From assembly GCF_047663525.1 (NCBI RefSeq), contig NC_092621.1, positions 75,506,501 to 75,570,500 on the forward strand: a DNA stretch of 64,000 bases, read 5' to 3'. A program made the translations under genes and the position numbers. How positions within the stretch are numbered: the stretch's first letter is position 1; every line of letters begins with the position of its first letter. A model generated the notes under the pieces. That model saw only the letters and a list, made by a program, of their open reading frames with translations. It searched no databases and was not told where the DNA came from. Below, in pieces: positions 1-12,206 of the stretch. Source of the DNA: Anas platyrhynchos (taxonomy: Eukaryota > Chordata > Aves > Anseriformes > Anatidae).

Positions 1-2251
1 ATTAAATGAGGAGGTAAGATTTTAATGATATGAAGAATTAGGCCTCCTTCCTAAACTCTGGTAGGCTACTAACATTTTCTTATTTAAGTAAGGCTCAGCT
101 GCATTGTCTGCTTTTGCTGTGGATGAAGAGCACATGCAGATCTCGGCAGTGGCTCAGTTGATGTCTGGTAACTTTGGCTGTCTCAGACTCTGCCCACTGG
201 GTCTCACTGGCTCACTGCATTAGTCCCATGCCATGAGATATGCATGATATTTGAGCGGTCCTGCAGAAACATAACAATTCACTTCAACTGCAGGCTGGAT
301 TCCCAGTCAAAATTGACCTAACTCTCCCGATTCTGCTGGCAAATAACCTCACCCATCATCCTCAGCATTTCCCTCCTGCCTCGTGGAGCAGCACACCAGA
401 GCACTGCAGGAATGCGGTGTTTCAGGGGCACTGTTTGTGCTCATGCACCTTCAGGAGATCTCGATGCAGCGTGGATTTTGTAAGTGTTGGTTGCAGATCT
501 GGCAATTTCCTTTGCAGATTAAGGAAAGATGCCAAAACATAAACGACTGACTGTGTGTCTCTGCCGTGTTGTGACAGGACATCCTGTAAGAAGTGCTGAT
601 TGATGGCATGTATAAAACCAAGCCATTATATGTGCTGTTTATATTGAAACACTGCTTAAAATGTGGGCTGTCAGTCAAAGAACCGATTCCTTACACGGTG
701 CTGTAATAAGTGGTGATAGGTGCAGCGAGCAAGGTATCAGAGTAAATGCTTTGTTTCTGAACCTCCAACAGCCTATGTGACACCTCATGTCTCATGCATC
801 TTCCTGGTGTGCGTGTGGGGTGGGAAGCACCTGGTGAGTGCTGCTGTGGTGCCACTGAAGCACAGACAGCGGGATTTCCTCTCGCTATAAGTCAGGTGGA
901 GAAGGGAAACCAAAATGTATGTTTTATTTGCAGTGAGATAGAGCAGAACAGAACTAGCTTTCTTCCCTCTTCTGCTTATGAAGTGGGAGAGAGGAAAGGG
1001 ATGTTTGCTTTACAAGTACAGAGAATTGTCAAATCGCTGGAATTTTCCTTCTTTGTGTTTGCTGCTCGTCACTTTCTAAAACCATGACAGTTTGTGCTGT
1101 CTGTAATGACACTTCCTCCTATCTGCTTAAAAATTGCATCCTTGTACGGATAGTTTCCATATGCCAAGAAAACACTCCATAAATACACACATCACTTCAC
1201 AGTAAAAAGCTTTTCCTTTTATGCTTATGATCAGACTGAAAACCATTTGTCATTAAAAACCATCTTCGCAGAGGCATCTGAATGCTGTGCTTTGATATGC
1301 GACTGATTGTAAGGACCTTTGAGTATAGCTTTATGGAGCAATATAAGGTTGTTTCCTGAATTTGATTTTTTCTGCAAAATGAAAAGGAACGGTCACAATT
1401 GCACTTCCACTGTCAAGGTACAGCTTGATTATGTAGAGAGACTATATAATCATGTTAAGTACTGACAGTTTTATGCCATATCTTCTAATGTGCAGTATAA
1501 TCTATTTTTTATTCGCGTACATTTGTAAATTACACATTGCTCTGTGGTACTTTTACCCGCTAACTCCCTTCCTAGGATGTGCTGCATTGCCTTGTAGTGT
1601 ACATCTGTCTATATTTGTTTAGCTCTTTAAAAATGTCTGATTAAAAATAATTGTCGTGCAATAAATACGACGCTTTAATTATTTTTTTGTAGAAAAAAAA
1701 ATCGGAATCAGTACAACCTCTGGTTTCACAGATGAGGCAGTTCACAGATGGGCTCATTACTTGGAGCAGGCCCTGCACACAGGATTGGAATCCACAGAAA
1801 AGCCTTCTACCTTGCATTTGCTCTAAAACGTAGACTGCCTCTAATCCCACTGTTTTCCACAAATTTCCATGCACAAAACTGTGCCCCAGTGTCATGAGGA
1901 GCTCATTTTGGTTTTGTGCCATACTCTGGTAACATCATTTGTGAAACTGATGCTGGCTTTTCAGTCATATGGCAGGCATGTAATGATGTTTTCCAGTGCG
2001 CTTTATGCAATTATTTTTATTTTTATTTTTATTTTTCTTCTTCTTCTTCTTCTTCTTCTTATTTTTATTTATTTTTATTTTTATTTTTATTTTTATTTTT
2101 ATTTTTATTTTTATTTTTATTTTTATTTTTATTTTTATTTTTATTTTTATTCTTTCTACTTTTGAAGGAAATCTATTTTTGGGAAGAGCTTGTTGTGAAA
2201 ACTCACTGCTTCTTCTGCTCTGTTTTGTCTTTCTCCTTCTCCCTCCTCCAG
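1..2251 (+). other. KIAA1958: 3' part of the last intron of KIAA1958
   Basis: No exon was recognised here. The stretch ends in a strong pyrimidine-rich acceptor (TTCTCCCTCCTCCAG) directly before the KIAA1958 terminal exon. Short open frames in this interval have no recognisable protein content. The only structured sequence is the microsatellite at 2011-2151. The 5' exons of the gene must lie left of the window. Confidence 0.8.
2011..2151. repeat. (ATTTTT)n hexanucleotide repeat with an internal (TTC)n tract
   Basis: A run of ATTTTT units (2011-2034 and 2061-2151) is interrupted by about eight TTC triplets (2035-2060). It is intronic and lies 100 bp upstream of the acceptor of the KIAA1958 terminal exon. 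Long apparent open frames through it (poly F/L/I on one strand, poly I/K on the other) are artefacts of the repeat. Confidence 0.97.
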
Positions 2252-3297
2252 ACCAGGATGAAAGAGCAGCAGAGCTCAGCAGGGAGCAGAACGAGAAGAC
2301 CATTCGCAGCACACAGACGGCTCTCCGCAATTTCCGAGAGTTCCTCATCTCCAAATATCCTTCTGAGACCCGAGAGATCTACGTCATCCCCTGCAAGGAG
2401 CTTGATGCCTACCTTGCGTCCTTCTTTGTGGACGCCAGGCAGAAGGATGGGTCTGAATACGAGCCGAACAGCCTGGCCAACTACCAGTGTGGGCTGGAGC
2501 GGTACCTCAAAGAGCACAGATATGGGTACAGCATTACTAGGGATAAGGAGTTCAAAAGGTCCCAGGAGGCTCTAAAGCAAAAGCAGATAGAGCTGAGGTG
2601 TAAAGGGAAAGGAAACAAGCCACACAAATCCATGAAGCTCACCTTTGCTGATGAACTTATCCTGCGCAAACGAGGCTTGTTGAGCCGGTACAATCCCGAA
2701 GGGCTCCTGAACCTTGTCTGGCTGAACAACACCAAGGCCTTCGGGCACTGCACAGGTTTCCATGGCTCCACCCTCAAGTGGGGAGACATCCGGCTGCGGG
2801 TGACAGAGACAGGGCTGGAGTACCTGGAGTGGATGGGACCGGACAACGGAGACGTCAGCGCCAAAAGCAAGAGAGGTGGGACGGACTCACGGGTGTACGC
2901 CACCCAGCACTCGCCGCAGACCTGCCCGGTGCAAGACTACAAGGAGTACGCCCAGAGGCGGCCGCCAGCCATGCGCTACGAGGACGCGCCGTTTTACCTC
3001 TCCATCAAACCCGTCGTCAACTTGGCTGCTCTTCACTGGTACAACTGCCAAGCCCTGGGGAAAAACAAGCTGGCCAAGATGGTAAAGACGATGTGCGAGA
3101 AGGGCAACATCCCCGGCAGGAAGACCAACTTCAGCGTCTACCAGAGCTGTAGCACGTTGTCGGAAGCGCAGAGCAACCAGCTCGTGCTGATCTGCAATAA
3201 CTTGAGCCAGCAGGCTGCCCAGTCCATGGCAAGCCACTCCAATACTGGCAACTTCATCGTGTCAGCATCCTATGACTCTTCCTCTGACACAGCTTGA
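2252..3297 (+). CDS. KIAA1958: KIAA1958 terminal coding exon (Crypton-derived recombinase-like domain), partial gene
   Basis: This is the 3' coding exon (about 348 codons) of the vertebrate gene KIAA1958, recognised from near-identity to the remembered family sequence, for example NFREFLISKYPSETREIY, the WGDI motif and the C-terminal ASYDSSSDTA. The family is one of the vertebrate genes derived from Crypton DNA transposons (DUF3504, tyrosine-recombinase fold), with ZMYM2/3/4, QRICH1 and KCTD1; its cellular role is not well defined. The exon starts after CTCCAG at 2250-2251; an AG at 2255-2256 is an alternative. The open frame continues upstream only through repeat and intron sequence, so an ATG at 1996 is not the start. 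The domain runs from a helical SAM-like N-terminal half (about 2300-2560) into the catalytic-fold half (about 2640-3240). Residues expected for catalysis are replaced: FGHCTG where active elements have FGLRG, and TNFSVYQ where they have an NHSxRK-type box. The TGA is at 3295-3297. The frame is intact, with no stops or frameshifts. N-terminal exons are outside the window. Confidence 0.95.
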
Positions 3298-4300
3298 AGA
3301 GGGATAGAACCTGGACAGATTTTTCTTTTCCATTTTGTTTCAAGCGTTGAATTTGTGCCCAATAATACGCATCAACTGTGATTGTACACTACTCCCCCAT
3401 AGCCCTCTCTCCAGTGTTAATTCACTTTATAAAAATATATAAATATATAATATATTTTTCTTTTTACAAATAAGTCAATAGAAATAGTTTAGTATTACTA
3501 ACATAGTATTTATAGTGTTAATACAAAAATGAAAGTTACTTATGGGTTATAATATAATTGCAGATTTAAAAAGGACAAAAGTGGTTCTCAGGCAACACAA
3601 GATAGACTGGAAATACCATTTTTAACATGCACACATCGGTGACTGTAAATCCCCAGGGAGGCTTATGTAGCAATTCTATTTTAAAGCATTTTTTTGACTT
3701 CTTGTTTTAACATGGCCTCCTAGAGTAGAGGAGACAAACTTATCACTGGCTGCTGCTCCTTACCTGCTGGCTTGTTCTTGATCAGCAAGACAAGGAAATA
3801 AGAGATACAACAGTGCAAGTTTGTGAATGCATTAACAACAGTTTTTACCTTTTTTTTTATTATTATTTTGTTTCCTGAGGCTTTATGCCTGATGGAAAAG
3901 AAAAATCCTGAAGTCAGCTAAAAGCTATTTTTAGCTTTTATTTTTGTTGATGATTTTTTTGTGATCAAAATGTCACTGGTCTTTAGACTAAAAGGTATTA
4001 TTTTCAACAATAAGCAGAAGTACAATGGCAAAAGCAGTCGTACAAATAATTTTCTCTTTAAGCACTGGTCATTAGCATTTTGTCACTGTGTATACTTAAT
4101 GTAAAATCTACTGACTTGGAGCCACTCTTTCAGTATTCTGGGGAATGCAACAGTTCAGAAAAATCCATAATCTTATTTCAAACTATACAGAGAAAATGCA
4201 TTAAATATGTCTTAAGCCATCACTTGAAATCCACAAAAACTAACATAGGAAGTGTAAGGATAGTTTGATATTTACTTCAGAGAATGAAAAGCTGAATAGT
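3298..4300 (+). other. KIAA1958: Probable 3' UTR of KIAA1958 (end uncertain)
   Basis: AT-rich sequence follows the stop codon and has no coding potential. It includes an alternating (TA)-rich stretch near 3430-3455 and a perfect 9-bp stem-loop at 3919-3940. The first reasonable poly(A) hexamer I see is ATTAAA at 4200-4205. Canonical AATAAA on this strand does not appear until about 9954, so the true UTR could be longer. The 3' limit given is an inference. Confidence 0.5.
3919..3940 (+). other. Perfect 9-bp inverted repeat (stem-loop) in the KIAA1958 3' UTR
   Basis: The arms TAAAAGCTA and TAGCTTTTA flank a TTTT loop. In RNA this is an AU-rich hairpin. No function can be assigned from sequence. 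Confidence 0.8.
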
Positions 4301-7300
4301 TTTAAGCACTGGAAAACAATTTGAAGTCACCTACACATAATCTATTTCCACTGCAGACAATGGAAAATGTGTGCTTGACTCTGAAGGTAGAATTTGGTCC
4401 TTAAAGCCTTGAAATGACAAATGCTATTGTCCCAACATTTGACTTCACAACATAACTGTCTTCTACATAACAGGAAAAACACTAACAAATATTTCGGTGA
4501 ACCATTATAGTTCTTGACCTTTAAATTGACGTAGAGTACCTCTCAAGTAATTCACCCGAGCTTACTCAATATTTCAGATGGAAATGTGCCACCGGGATAT
4601 TCTAGAGATGTGATGAGTCTGTAGACAAGTCCGCCGAGGTGTCCTGGTGTCCCCTGAAATCCGTGAAGGACTCAGCCTCACCTGACTTCCCATGGATGTT
4701 GGGTGGGTCAAGCTGTTACTGAGGACTTGTTTTGGTTTTGCTTTTCCGTTCCCTTACGCTTGTTCGCTTTCATTCCTTTACATTCCTTCATACCCTTTAC
4801 ATTCTCTAAATCTGCAGCAATGCAGTGACTTTATTCATAACTTATTCCGAAGAAAGGGTGAAACACAAGCAGCAGAAAGAAGTGAAAATAACCCACCTGG
4901 TGCCATGTAGCACTTGTGTTTGGTGCTGCCAGGATGAAACATTCCTGTGTGTGAAGGAGGCGGCAGGCTGCCCGCACCTCACATAAGCCTTACTGAAGGT
5001 CCATTTTGGGCAGGGGTGGGTAGCAGGTGGTCCACGGAAGGTCTAAGAACAGAGATTTCCTCTCTAAAAAGCATCTGGCCTCCCAGCCAGCTCGGTGCAG
5101 GTTATACAGCTGGACTCAGGCCCCAGTGTGCTCCACACATAGCTGAGCTTGGTGACCAGGTTGTCATCGGCCTGGCCTTTTGCAGGGGTGTTTTTGCACA
5201 GTCCGTGGGATCTTGTTGCCCTTGAGGACAAGGACTTGGGCAGCTGGTCTTGGTTGGTGCTGGGTGCCATGCCAAGGCACTCGCTGGTGGTGCCAGCTGA
5301 GGGGCCCAGCTGCTCGGATAGGTTTTGCTCTCAGCTCCCTCACATCGGTGCTCATCTCAGCGCTTGAGCTTGAAGGGGAAAGAAGCCACCCCATGGCGTG
5401 GCTGTCCCGTGTCGCTCCTCAAGCCCCACAAAGCATGAAACCAGACTTTACAACCAGATTTTGGCTTCTCAGCTCCACATATTGTCGGAGTTGTTTTATA
5501 CAGTATTAGGGTGGCTCATGTTAGTGCCTCGTTGTGCTGAGGCAATGTCTCTGGTAACCTCGGCCTTGCAGGGCGTGTTGGCAGCTTTTGTGTCTGGTTG
5601 GGTGACAAGGTGTGGGGTACGTGTGCTTGTGGCAGGAGCCTTGGTGTCACAGGGGAATGTGTTTTCGGCTTCATGGTATCTGAACTAACTCCGGCCTCCA
5701 GCTGATGCTGGTGGCAGATCGCCTGCTGAATTCTGACCGGGCGGCCCCAAACAGACTTCTTGTTGAAGCAGTTAAAGACATAGGGCCAGAATATGATACC
5801 CAAGTAGCATCATACTCCCGGAATAGATACATTAGATTTGAAGGGCATTTAGCACAACATGCTACCCGGTCTTCGCGTGTTGCAAGGAGCTGAGTGACGA
5901 CGGCCTAATGAATTGCCGTCTGTATTAAGCCCCACGGGGAGGGCGACTTCTGATTTGGACCACTGCCATGGCTTTGTCTCTGGTTGGCAGGAGTGTAGGT
6001 GTCCCGGCTGCTGTGCTGCTGCTGACAGATGACAGTTCATTTGCTTGTAATTGTCTCCCCATGCTCTGAGGGTGTCAAAACCTGCTCCACCAGTACGGTA
6101 GCTACACGCTTACCACAGTGCTGTGGCTCTTCCTGGTGAAAAGCCATAGCAGCATGGTAAGGGGGTGGTGCTGCACTCTTATAGGCCTTCCCCTCTGCAT
6201 AAGCAAAGGACTGTGGTGCCCTACCGTGGCTTCTGGTTCCTCTCACTATGAAATCAAAAGAGCAGCTTGCTACACACTGCCCTGCTCCTCCCTGGCTGGC
6301 AGGGTCGGTCGCTGAGATGTGCTGCACGTGGCTGGTGGTGCTCCTGGCTAAATCCTGCTCCTATATAAAAGCTGAATTTGGGCCCCACAGTACGGGCTGT
6401 GGTTTTCACAATATGGGGTAGCTGTCTCCAAAATGGGGCTCTGCTTTCTCCTTCCTCTTGCCCTTCCTTTTTTTTTTTTTTTTTTTTTCTGCCATTCACT
6501 TGTCTTTGATCTGGCGTTAGATCTCTTCAGTGAGTCATTTCAGCTAGCTAGTCCAGCAGGAAATATAGCACAGAGAAGGGGAATGCACATAGTTTTCTGA
6601 CGGATTACCAAGTTGGGTCTGCTCAAAAATTAATGTTCAGAGCCAGCAGGAGAGACGGGAAGACTTTCTCTGTCAGTATCATTCATTAGACTGCGGGTAC
6701 TGCAGCTTTAGAAACCCAACAAAGGGATAACGCAGATGGAGAGCCGTCTGTATGGTCTGCAGACGTGTTGGTTGCCTTCAGAGCCATCTACCAGCTCTTG
6801 AGGGATGCGATCAGTGCTACCAAGAGCGCAGCTTAGTCTTGTACTCTCTGCGTCCCCTAGGAAAGAGGCAGAGTGACGATGTGAAGGCCTGCAGGCTGCG
6901 TGCATGGGTCTGTGCTGGTTTTACTGCTGTCCTTCCCAAGTGGCCTGCTCGTGGCACTGAGCCGGGGGTCAGGGATTGTGGGGGTGACACACGGGCACTG
7001 CTGCCTTCATCTGGATGCGGCTGGGCACAGCGCTTGTGCGTGGGTCCACTCGCGTGGTTGCACGTTTAGCTGGGAAGAGCTGACGGCAGGCTTCAGCTCG
7101 GTTTTATTAACAGCTCGTGCATGTGTTTATGGTACTGTGGGTTTGCACAATGTAATTCTATCCATGCCAGTAGTTGGGACTGAAACCCGTGATGTCTGGG
7201 CGTTGCAAACGGCCTGTTTAATTTTCAAATACAAATTTATGCAACAAAATGCTTTTTTTTTTAAGTGTAGGGGAATGAAATACTGTTGCAGATTGCCTTG

Positions 7301-10300
7301 TAGACTAAATTACAAGGCACATCTAAAGCAACAGCACATACCTTGTTCATTTACATAGTGCAATAATTCTGTGATAGCACCCATGCTATTGAAAAATAGG
7401 ACAATCTAACGATGGAAATAGTGTCCCTGATGCACATTCTCCTTTGTGAAGAATATCAACACTTTCAAGCTATTTTGTGTTTTTACTTTTAGAAGCTGCT
7501 GGTCACTGGTATTCAGTCTATAGTGTAGTTGCCCTCTTATTTCTCTTAGAAAGGTGAGTAGAAAAAGAGATTCAAGCAGCAGGTTGTACTGCTGCGTGTG
7601 CTGTTCTCGCACATTTGTGGCTGCATCTCCCACCACTGCGGTGCGAAGGTGCAGAGCAAGAGGAGTAGGTATCGTGTCACTCGGAGCCTGGGCTGCCCCG
7701 AGGACGGGGGCAGCCTTAAAGGAAACCAAAATTCCTGTTGCACTAGGCTTCCTTCCTGCCCAGTTCGTATTTTACCCTTTTTCCCTCCTGTAAGTGCATT
7801 GACTGACGTGACTGGCAGGCGTGGTGCATGGGCTGATTATTCCTCCTGACCATGCACTGCACGCGACTGCGACTGACTGACTGGTCTCCCCCATCCCCGA
7901 CGTCCCTTTCTCCGTCCCTCCGTCCCTCCACTGTTCCCCTCTCCCAGCGTTTGTGACACTAGGGGAAGGGGACTGCTCAGTGCAGGGCAGCTCCTGGCCC
8001 GCAGTTCCCTCCCTGCTACCAAGTGACCTTGTGCTTTGGGGATAATGCGCTCAGGGCAGGCTGCCTCGCTTCGGGTACGCGTGGTAGGTGGGATACCGCA
8101 CACCAGCACTCCGCAGCCCGGCGTCTCTCCTCTCTGGACACTCTTCTCTGCTTTCTGTGGGAGTGCTTTCAGATCGCAGAGTGAGGTGACATTCAGCGGT
8201 GTGTCGAGGGCCAGCCCCACGGTGGTGCGCTGCTTGGCCTCCGCTGAGATCCTTGAAGAGGAGCGAGGTGACCGCTCGAAAATCAATTCATTTTAGGTGG
8301 TGCAGGTGAAGGGGAAGTGGGACCTCCCTGGAGCTCTCAAAGGCCGCGTGAATGTATGGGGAGGAGGAGTGCGGACGGGACACAGAGCTGTGGTTTGATT
8401 TGCCTGAAATGAGCCAATTCACGCCTCCGTGTGAGGCTAGAGGGGGATTCAGCTGCGCGCTGTCACGTGCAGCTGGCAGTGGATCTGCACTTTTTAACCA
8501 GGATTCTTTGTTAGACATTTGTGTGCCGAGGTGGTTGTTTTACCTAACGTGAGTTGCTGTCCTTGTTCTTAAGAGAGGGGATGTTTTTTTTGTTTTTGTT
8601 TTTGTTTTTGTTTTCCTTTTATTTCCATGCTTTTGTGTATGTGCTGAATCCGTATGCCCTGCCGAGGAAGAGCGTGGGGAGGAGGCAGGCCACCACGAGG
8701 ATTGTCTACCTTCACCGCAGAAGAACTCGGACTGCGCTTCCTGGTGATGGTCCCCATGTGCCCGGCCTGCCTCGCTGGCCAGGAGCAGTGCCACCTCGTC
8801 TGCTGCCTCCCAGCACACCTGCTGGCTCCGCACACTGCGCCACTCTCCGAAAACCAGGAGCCCTGGGCCAGCTGGACGCGGCCACCCAGACCGTGTTGGT
8901 GATCCGTGCAAGGGAAGGCTCTGAGCACAGCTACACGATGGCCCCAGCCCCGTGGTGCGTGATGGACGGTGTGTGACTGACACACAAGGCTGTGCCAAAC
9001 CTCCTCGAAGGGTTTGGAAAGCTGGGTGGCCGATGGGGACGCGGAGGCTGGTTCTCCCCTCTGCTCCATGGCTTTTGCAGCTGGTGGTGATGTCCTTCGG
9101 AGGAAAAGCTGCGTGTCCCAGAGCTGCCAGCCTCATCCTCCTCGCTGGATGGCCTCTGGCGAGGCCCTGCAGAGCTCCAGCACCTCGTCTCTTCCCAAAA
9201 CCAGCAGAGAGGCATTTACAGCGGCAGAGTCACAAAGCTCCAGGGCTTAGGGGCGTCTGCGAGCTTGTTGGAAAGTTTGACAAGAGCCATTCACTGGAAC
9301 ATGTTCAAAGCAGTGGGAATGTCTAAAGCTTTAACTCCTAATCTGATGGGGAAAAAAAATGTGTTTGGCCCAAAATTTGCTTGTTACGTGAACTGATGGG
9401 TTTTAACATAGTCTCTAGAGTCTGTGTCTCAAGGGAGGAATTTATTTTCTCTGTTTTCTCACTGAATTGGTAAATGTTGGTTGGTAATACGGACGAAATT
9501 CTGTTTGTTTTGTTATGAAAACGCCATTAAATGAGCTGTCTGTGCGTTGGAAATGGACTCACTGTTTCAAAGGGATTAGGACACTTCTACCTAATCTTCT
9601 ACTCTGGTGCTTGGTATTCAATACACGGCAGTCACTAGCGTCTGAAAAAATCAGCACCTTTTCCGATTCTCATTTGATCTCTTGTAATTAATGGAAGATT
9701 CACAGCGTTTGGGATTTTTTAAGAGACGGGTGAGGTAGGTGCTAGCATCAAAATTCAGCAGGGTAGAGTTTCAGTGGGAACGGGGAGAGGTGTTTAGCTC
9801 TTTCACACTGCTTGGGGAATTCCAGCCTTTGGGCATTTTGGCTAGCACTGTTTTATACAGTCCATAAATGTCAAGCAAATAACCAAACAGCCACACAAGG
9901 GGAAAAGAATCAAGAAAATACAAAATGTTTTGGACAAAAGCATTGTGTTGGAAAAATAAAACATCAATGTTAATTTTACAGACACTCTCTCTGCCATTTC
10001 AGCTGTTCTTTTTGTGAGCAGAGAAGACTTTCTAGCATTCCTCGCTGCTAAAATCTGATCTGCTGTCTGAAGGTTGTAATGCTGCTGAGATTGTCCTCTG
10101 CATCGTTATAGCATGCTCCCAGATGGCCTCAGTCATGGGTAGCCTGTAGTCCTGGGTCTGCTCCTGCCAAAATTCCCCCTTCCCTTCTTTAATATCAAGC
10201 ATTTAATGCCCTTGCTTATGGTTCAGGTCCTGCATCAAGACTGGGCTACTCTGCACAGGGCTGGGATGGAGTGGGGTGGGTGGGAAACACAGGTGCAGAA

Positions 10301-11569
10301 GTATTCATGGCACTCCAAGATATGCAGGCAAATCGAGGCATGAAATGTGTTAAAAAAGAAAAAGCCTGAAAAGCTGGCACGGGGAGAAGAGGTGGGAACC
10401 TGACAGCAGCACCTGCGACCTGGTGGTGCTGTGGCTGGACAGGACCCATAGATCTGCGTGTCTCGGGGTCATCCTGAGACCTGCCAGAGCAGACCACGTT
10501 ACTCGAGACAGAAAATGGCAGGATATCTAAGTGGGAAAGGCAGTGGGAAAGCCTGGAAAATGCAATAAAAGTTTCTCTTTTTTTTTTTTTTTTCTGAGGA
10601 AGGCAAGCATAATCCTCATCTTTAAGCTGTCCTTTAATATCCTACTTTGTTTTACACTGGAATTAGAAAAGCATTTCCATTTGTTTTAATTATCTGCTGA
10701 CTTTAATTCTGCCTTTGAACAATATTTTTGCTATGACAACCCTTGCTATCATGGTGAGCGGTGCTAGGGGAAAAAAAAAAAAAAAAAGTAAGGCTTTTAT
10801 CTTTCCCTGCATGCAATGTTTAATCTTTCTAATCTTTTAATGTGAATGTGTTTTCTCCCATTTTGAGAATTGACAAGATTAGTACTGTTTCTCCCAAAAC
10901 AGCCATTCAAAAACGTGTTTTGCTCAAACCTGACCAACACAACCTGTAACCACCACGTAGCACGGTCTGGGATTTCTCCTTGGTGGCCAACCTGTCCATT
11001 CTCAGAGCTGAACCTGTCCCTGCGGCTAACTTCCATGTACTGACTTTTGTAACTGCCTGAACTATAAGGACAACTCAGCTTTTTTTTTAAGAAAAGTTTG
11101 TAAAAAGGTAGTTTTTTGTTAATTCTTTAGTTTTGTTTTATAAAATAATAATAATAATTAAAAAAAAAGTATTTGTTAAAAGATTCACTGTTTTGCCAAA
11201 TAATAATAATAATAATATTTCTATGCATCGTGTGATTCTGTGATGTTGCCGTTGAGGTTTTGCATGTTTTCTAGGCGTTCTGACATCTGTGCATTTATGT
11301 GGTACTTGTAGAAATGCTTAACCATTGCTGCTATAATCACCCCCGTTGTAGTTAACTGAAAACTGTGCTGAGGAGCTGTGCCAGTTGACAGATTTTTTTG
11401 TGTGTGTGTGTGTCACGGTAAAACTCCGCGTTCTGCTGTTCGTTCCCTGTTTTAAGCCAGTATTTTGTGCCTTCTGTAGAAGGAAATCAGTATGTTTGTG
11501 GTAGACAGGAGGTGCCAAACTTCTAGTGTCTTGTTCTGAACAGATGATCACTTATCAGCTTGACGCATT

Positions 11570-11601
<32 letters not shown>

Positions 11602-11699
11602 AAAAATCTTGAACACTCTTTCTTTAGTGTCTTCTCATTAATTTTAATTTGAAAAGAATAAATAAATAAATAAATAAAGCAACTTGATGGAGCTAAAAA
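4301..11699. other. Intergenic region without a supported gene
   Basis: I see no recognised protein, exon or RNA gene on either strand. About 4.9-9.3 kb is moderately GC-rich and therefore shows many overlapping open frames, the longest about 198 codons on the minus strand at 8540-9136. None has recognisable motifs, splice context or composition unlike its reverse frames. Small simple repeats occur, such as a (TTTTTG)n tract near 8582-8615 and A/T runs near 6469-6489, 10580 and 10770. Plus-strand AATAAA hexamers at about 9954 and 10563 could only matter if the KIAA1958 UTR is very long. Confidence 0.6.
11567..11682. repeat. Poly(A) tract followed by (AAAT)n
   Basis: An A-run of nearly 30 (11570-11596) is followed after a short spacer by AATAAATAAATAAATAAATAAA (near 11657-11679). 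It is simple-sequence DNA. Confidence 0.9.
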
Positions 11700-12157
11700 G
11701 AAATGATCTCCCTCAGTTGCACCTCCCGGAGCAGCCTGCCAACTGTGAAGGCGAGGGGTAAGAGGGAATGCGCCGTCCCCAAATGTTCCTGCTGGTAACA
11801 GATCCAGCCATTAGCCAAGCCGGTGCGAGCTGTCGCGGAGCATGCTAAAAATGCCTGTTAATGAGAGCAGCCCGCTGATTGCCATGAGAAACTGTTAGCT
11901 CCCGTGACAGTTGTGAGCCCGCTCGTGTAAACAAGTGTCAGCCTGGTCAAGTGGTGGATCCCAGCCCCTTTTCTGCCTCCGCTGAAGCCATACGTCGCTG
12001 CCAAATGAGCCTTGGATGAAATTCAAGCCCCAGATTTTTTTGGTCTAATTCTTCCCAGTTGCTTTCGCGGCTTGCAGGCAAGCTCTGTTTATCGAAATTC
12101 TGACATCGCATTTTCAGCCCCTCTTCCACCTTCTCCTTGGGATCTGGCAGTGTAGCG

Positions 12158-12158
<1 letters not shown>
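11700..12158. other. Possible conserved non-coding element (speculative)
   Basis: This non-repetitive stretch is flanked by an A-rich tract and a (CA)n repeat. It contains clustered transcription-factor-like words: CTAAAAATG (MEF2-like), TTAATGAG (homeodomain-like) and GTAAACAAG (forkhead-like) within about 100 bp at 11845-11940. Open frames are short. Only motif density suggests a regulatory role; no conservation data are available here. Confidence 0.2.

Positions 12159-12203
<45 letters not shown>
12159..12203. repeat. (CA)22 dinucleotide microsatellite
   Basis: Uninterrupted alternating A/C lies between TGTAGCGA and GTTCG. It is likely length-polymorphic. Confidence 0.98.

Positions 12204-12206
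<3 letters not shown>

Noticed and set aside
1869-2354. Long open frames over the ATTTTT/TTC repeat on both strands
   Set aside because: They are low-complexity translation of a microsatellite. The frame at 1996 merely runs into the real KIAA1958 exon, which is entered by splicing at 2252.
2203-3237. Other-frame and antisense open frames over the KIAA1958 exon
   Set aside because: They are shadows of a GC-rich coding exon. Only the frame ending at 3297 matches a known protein.
5064-5893. Cluster of overlapping 70-109 codon frames
   Set aside because: Frames occur equally on both strands with no motif, splice context or recognisable family.
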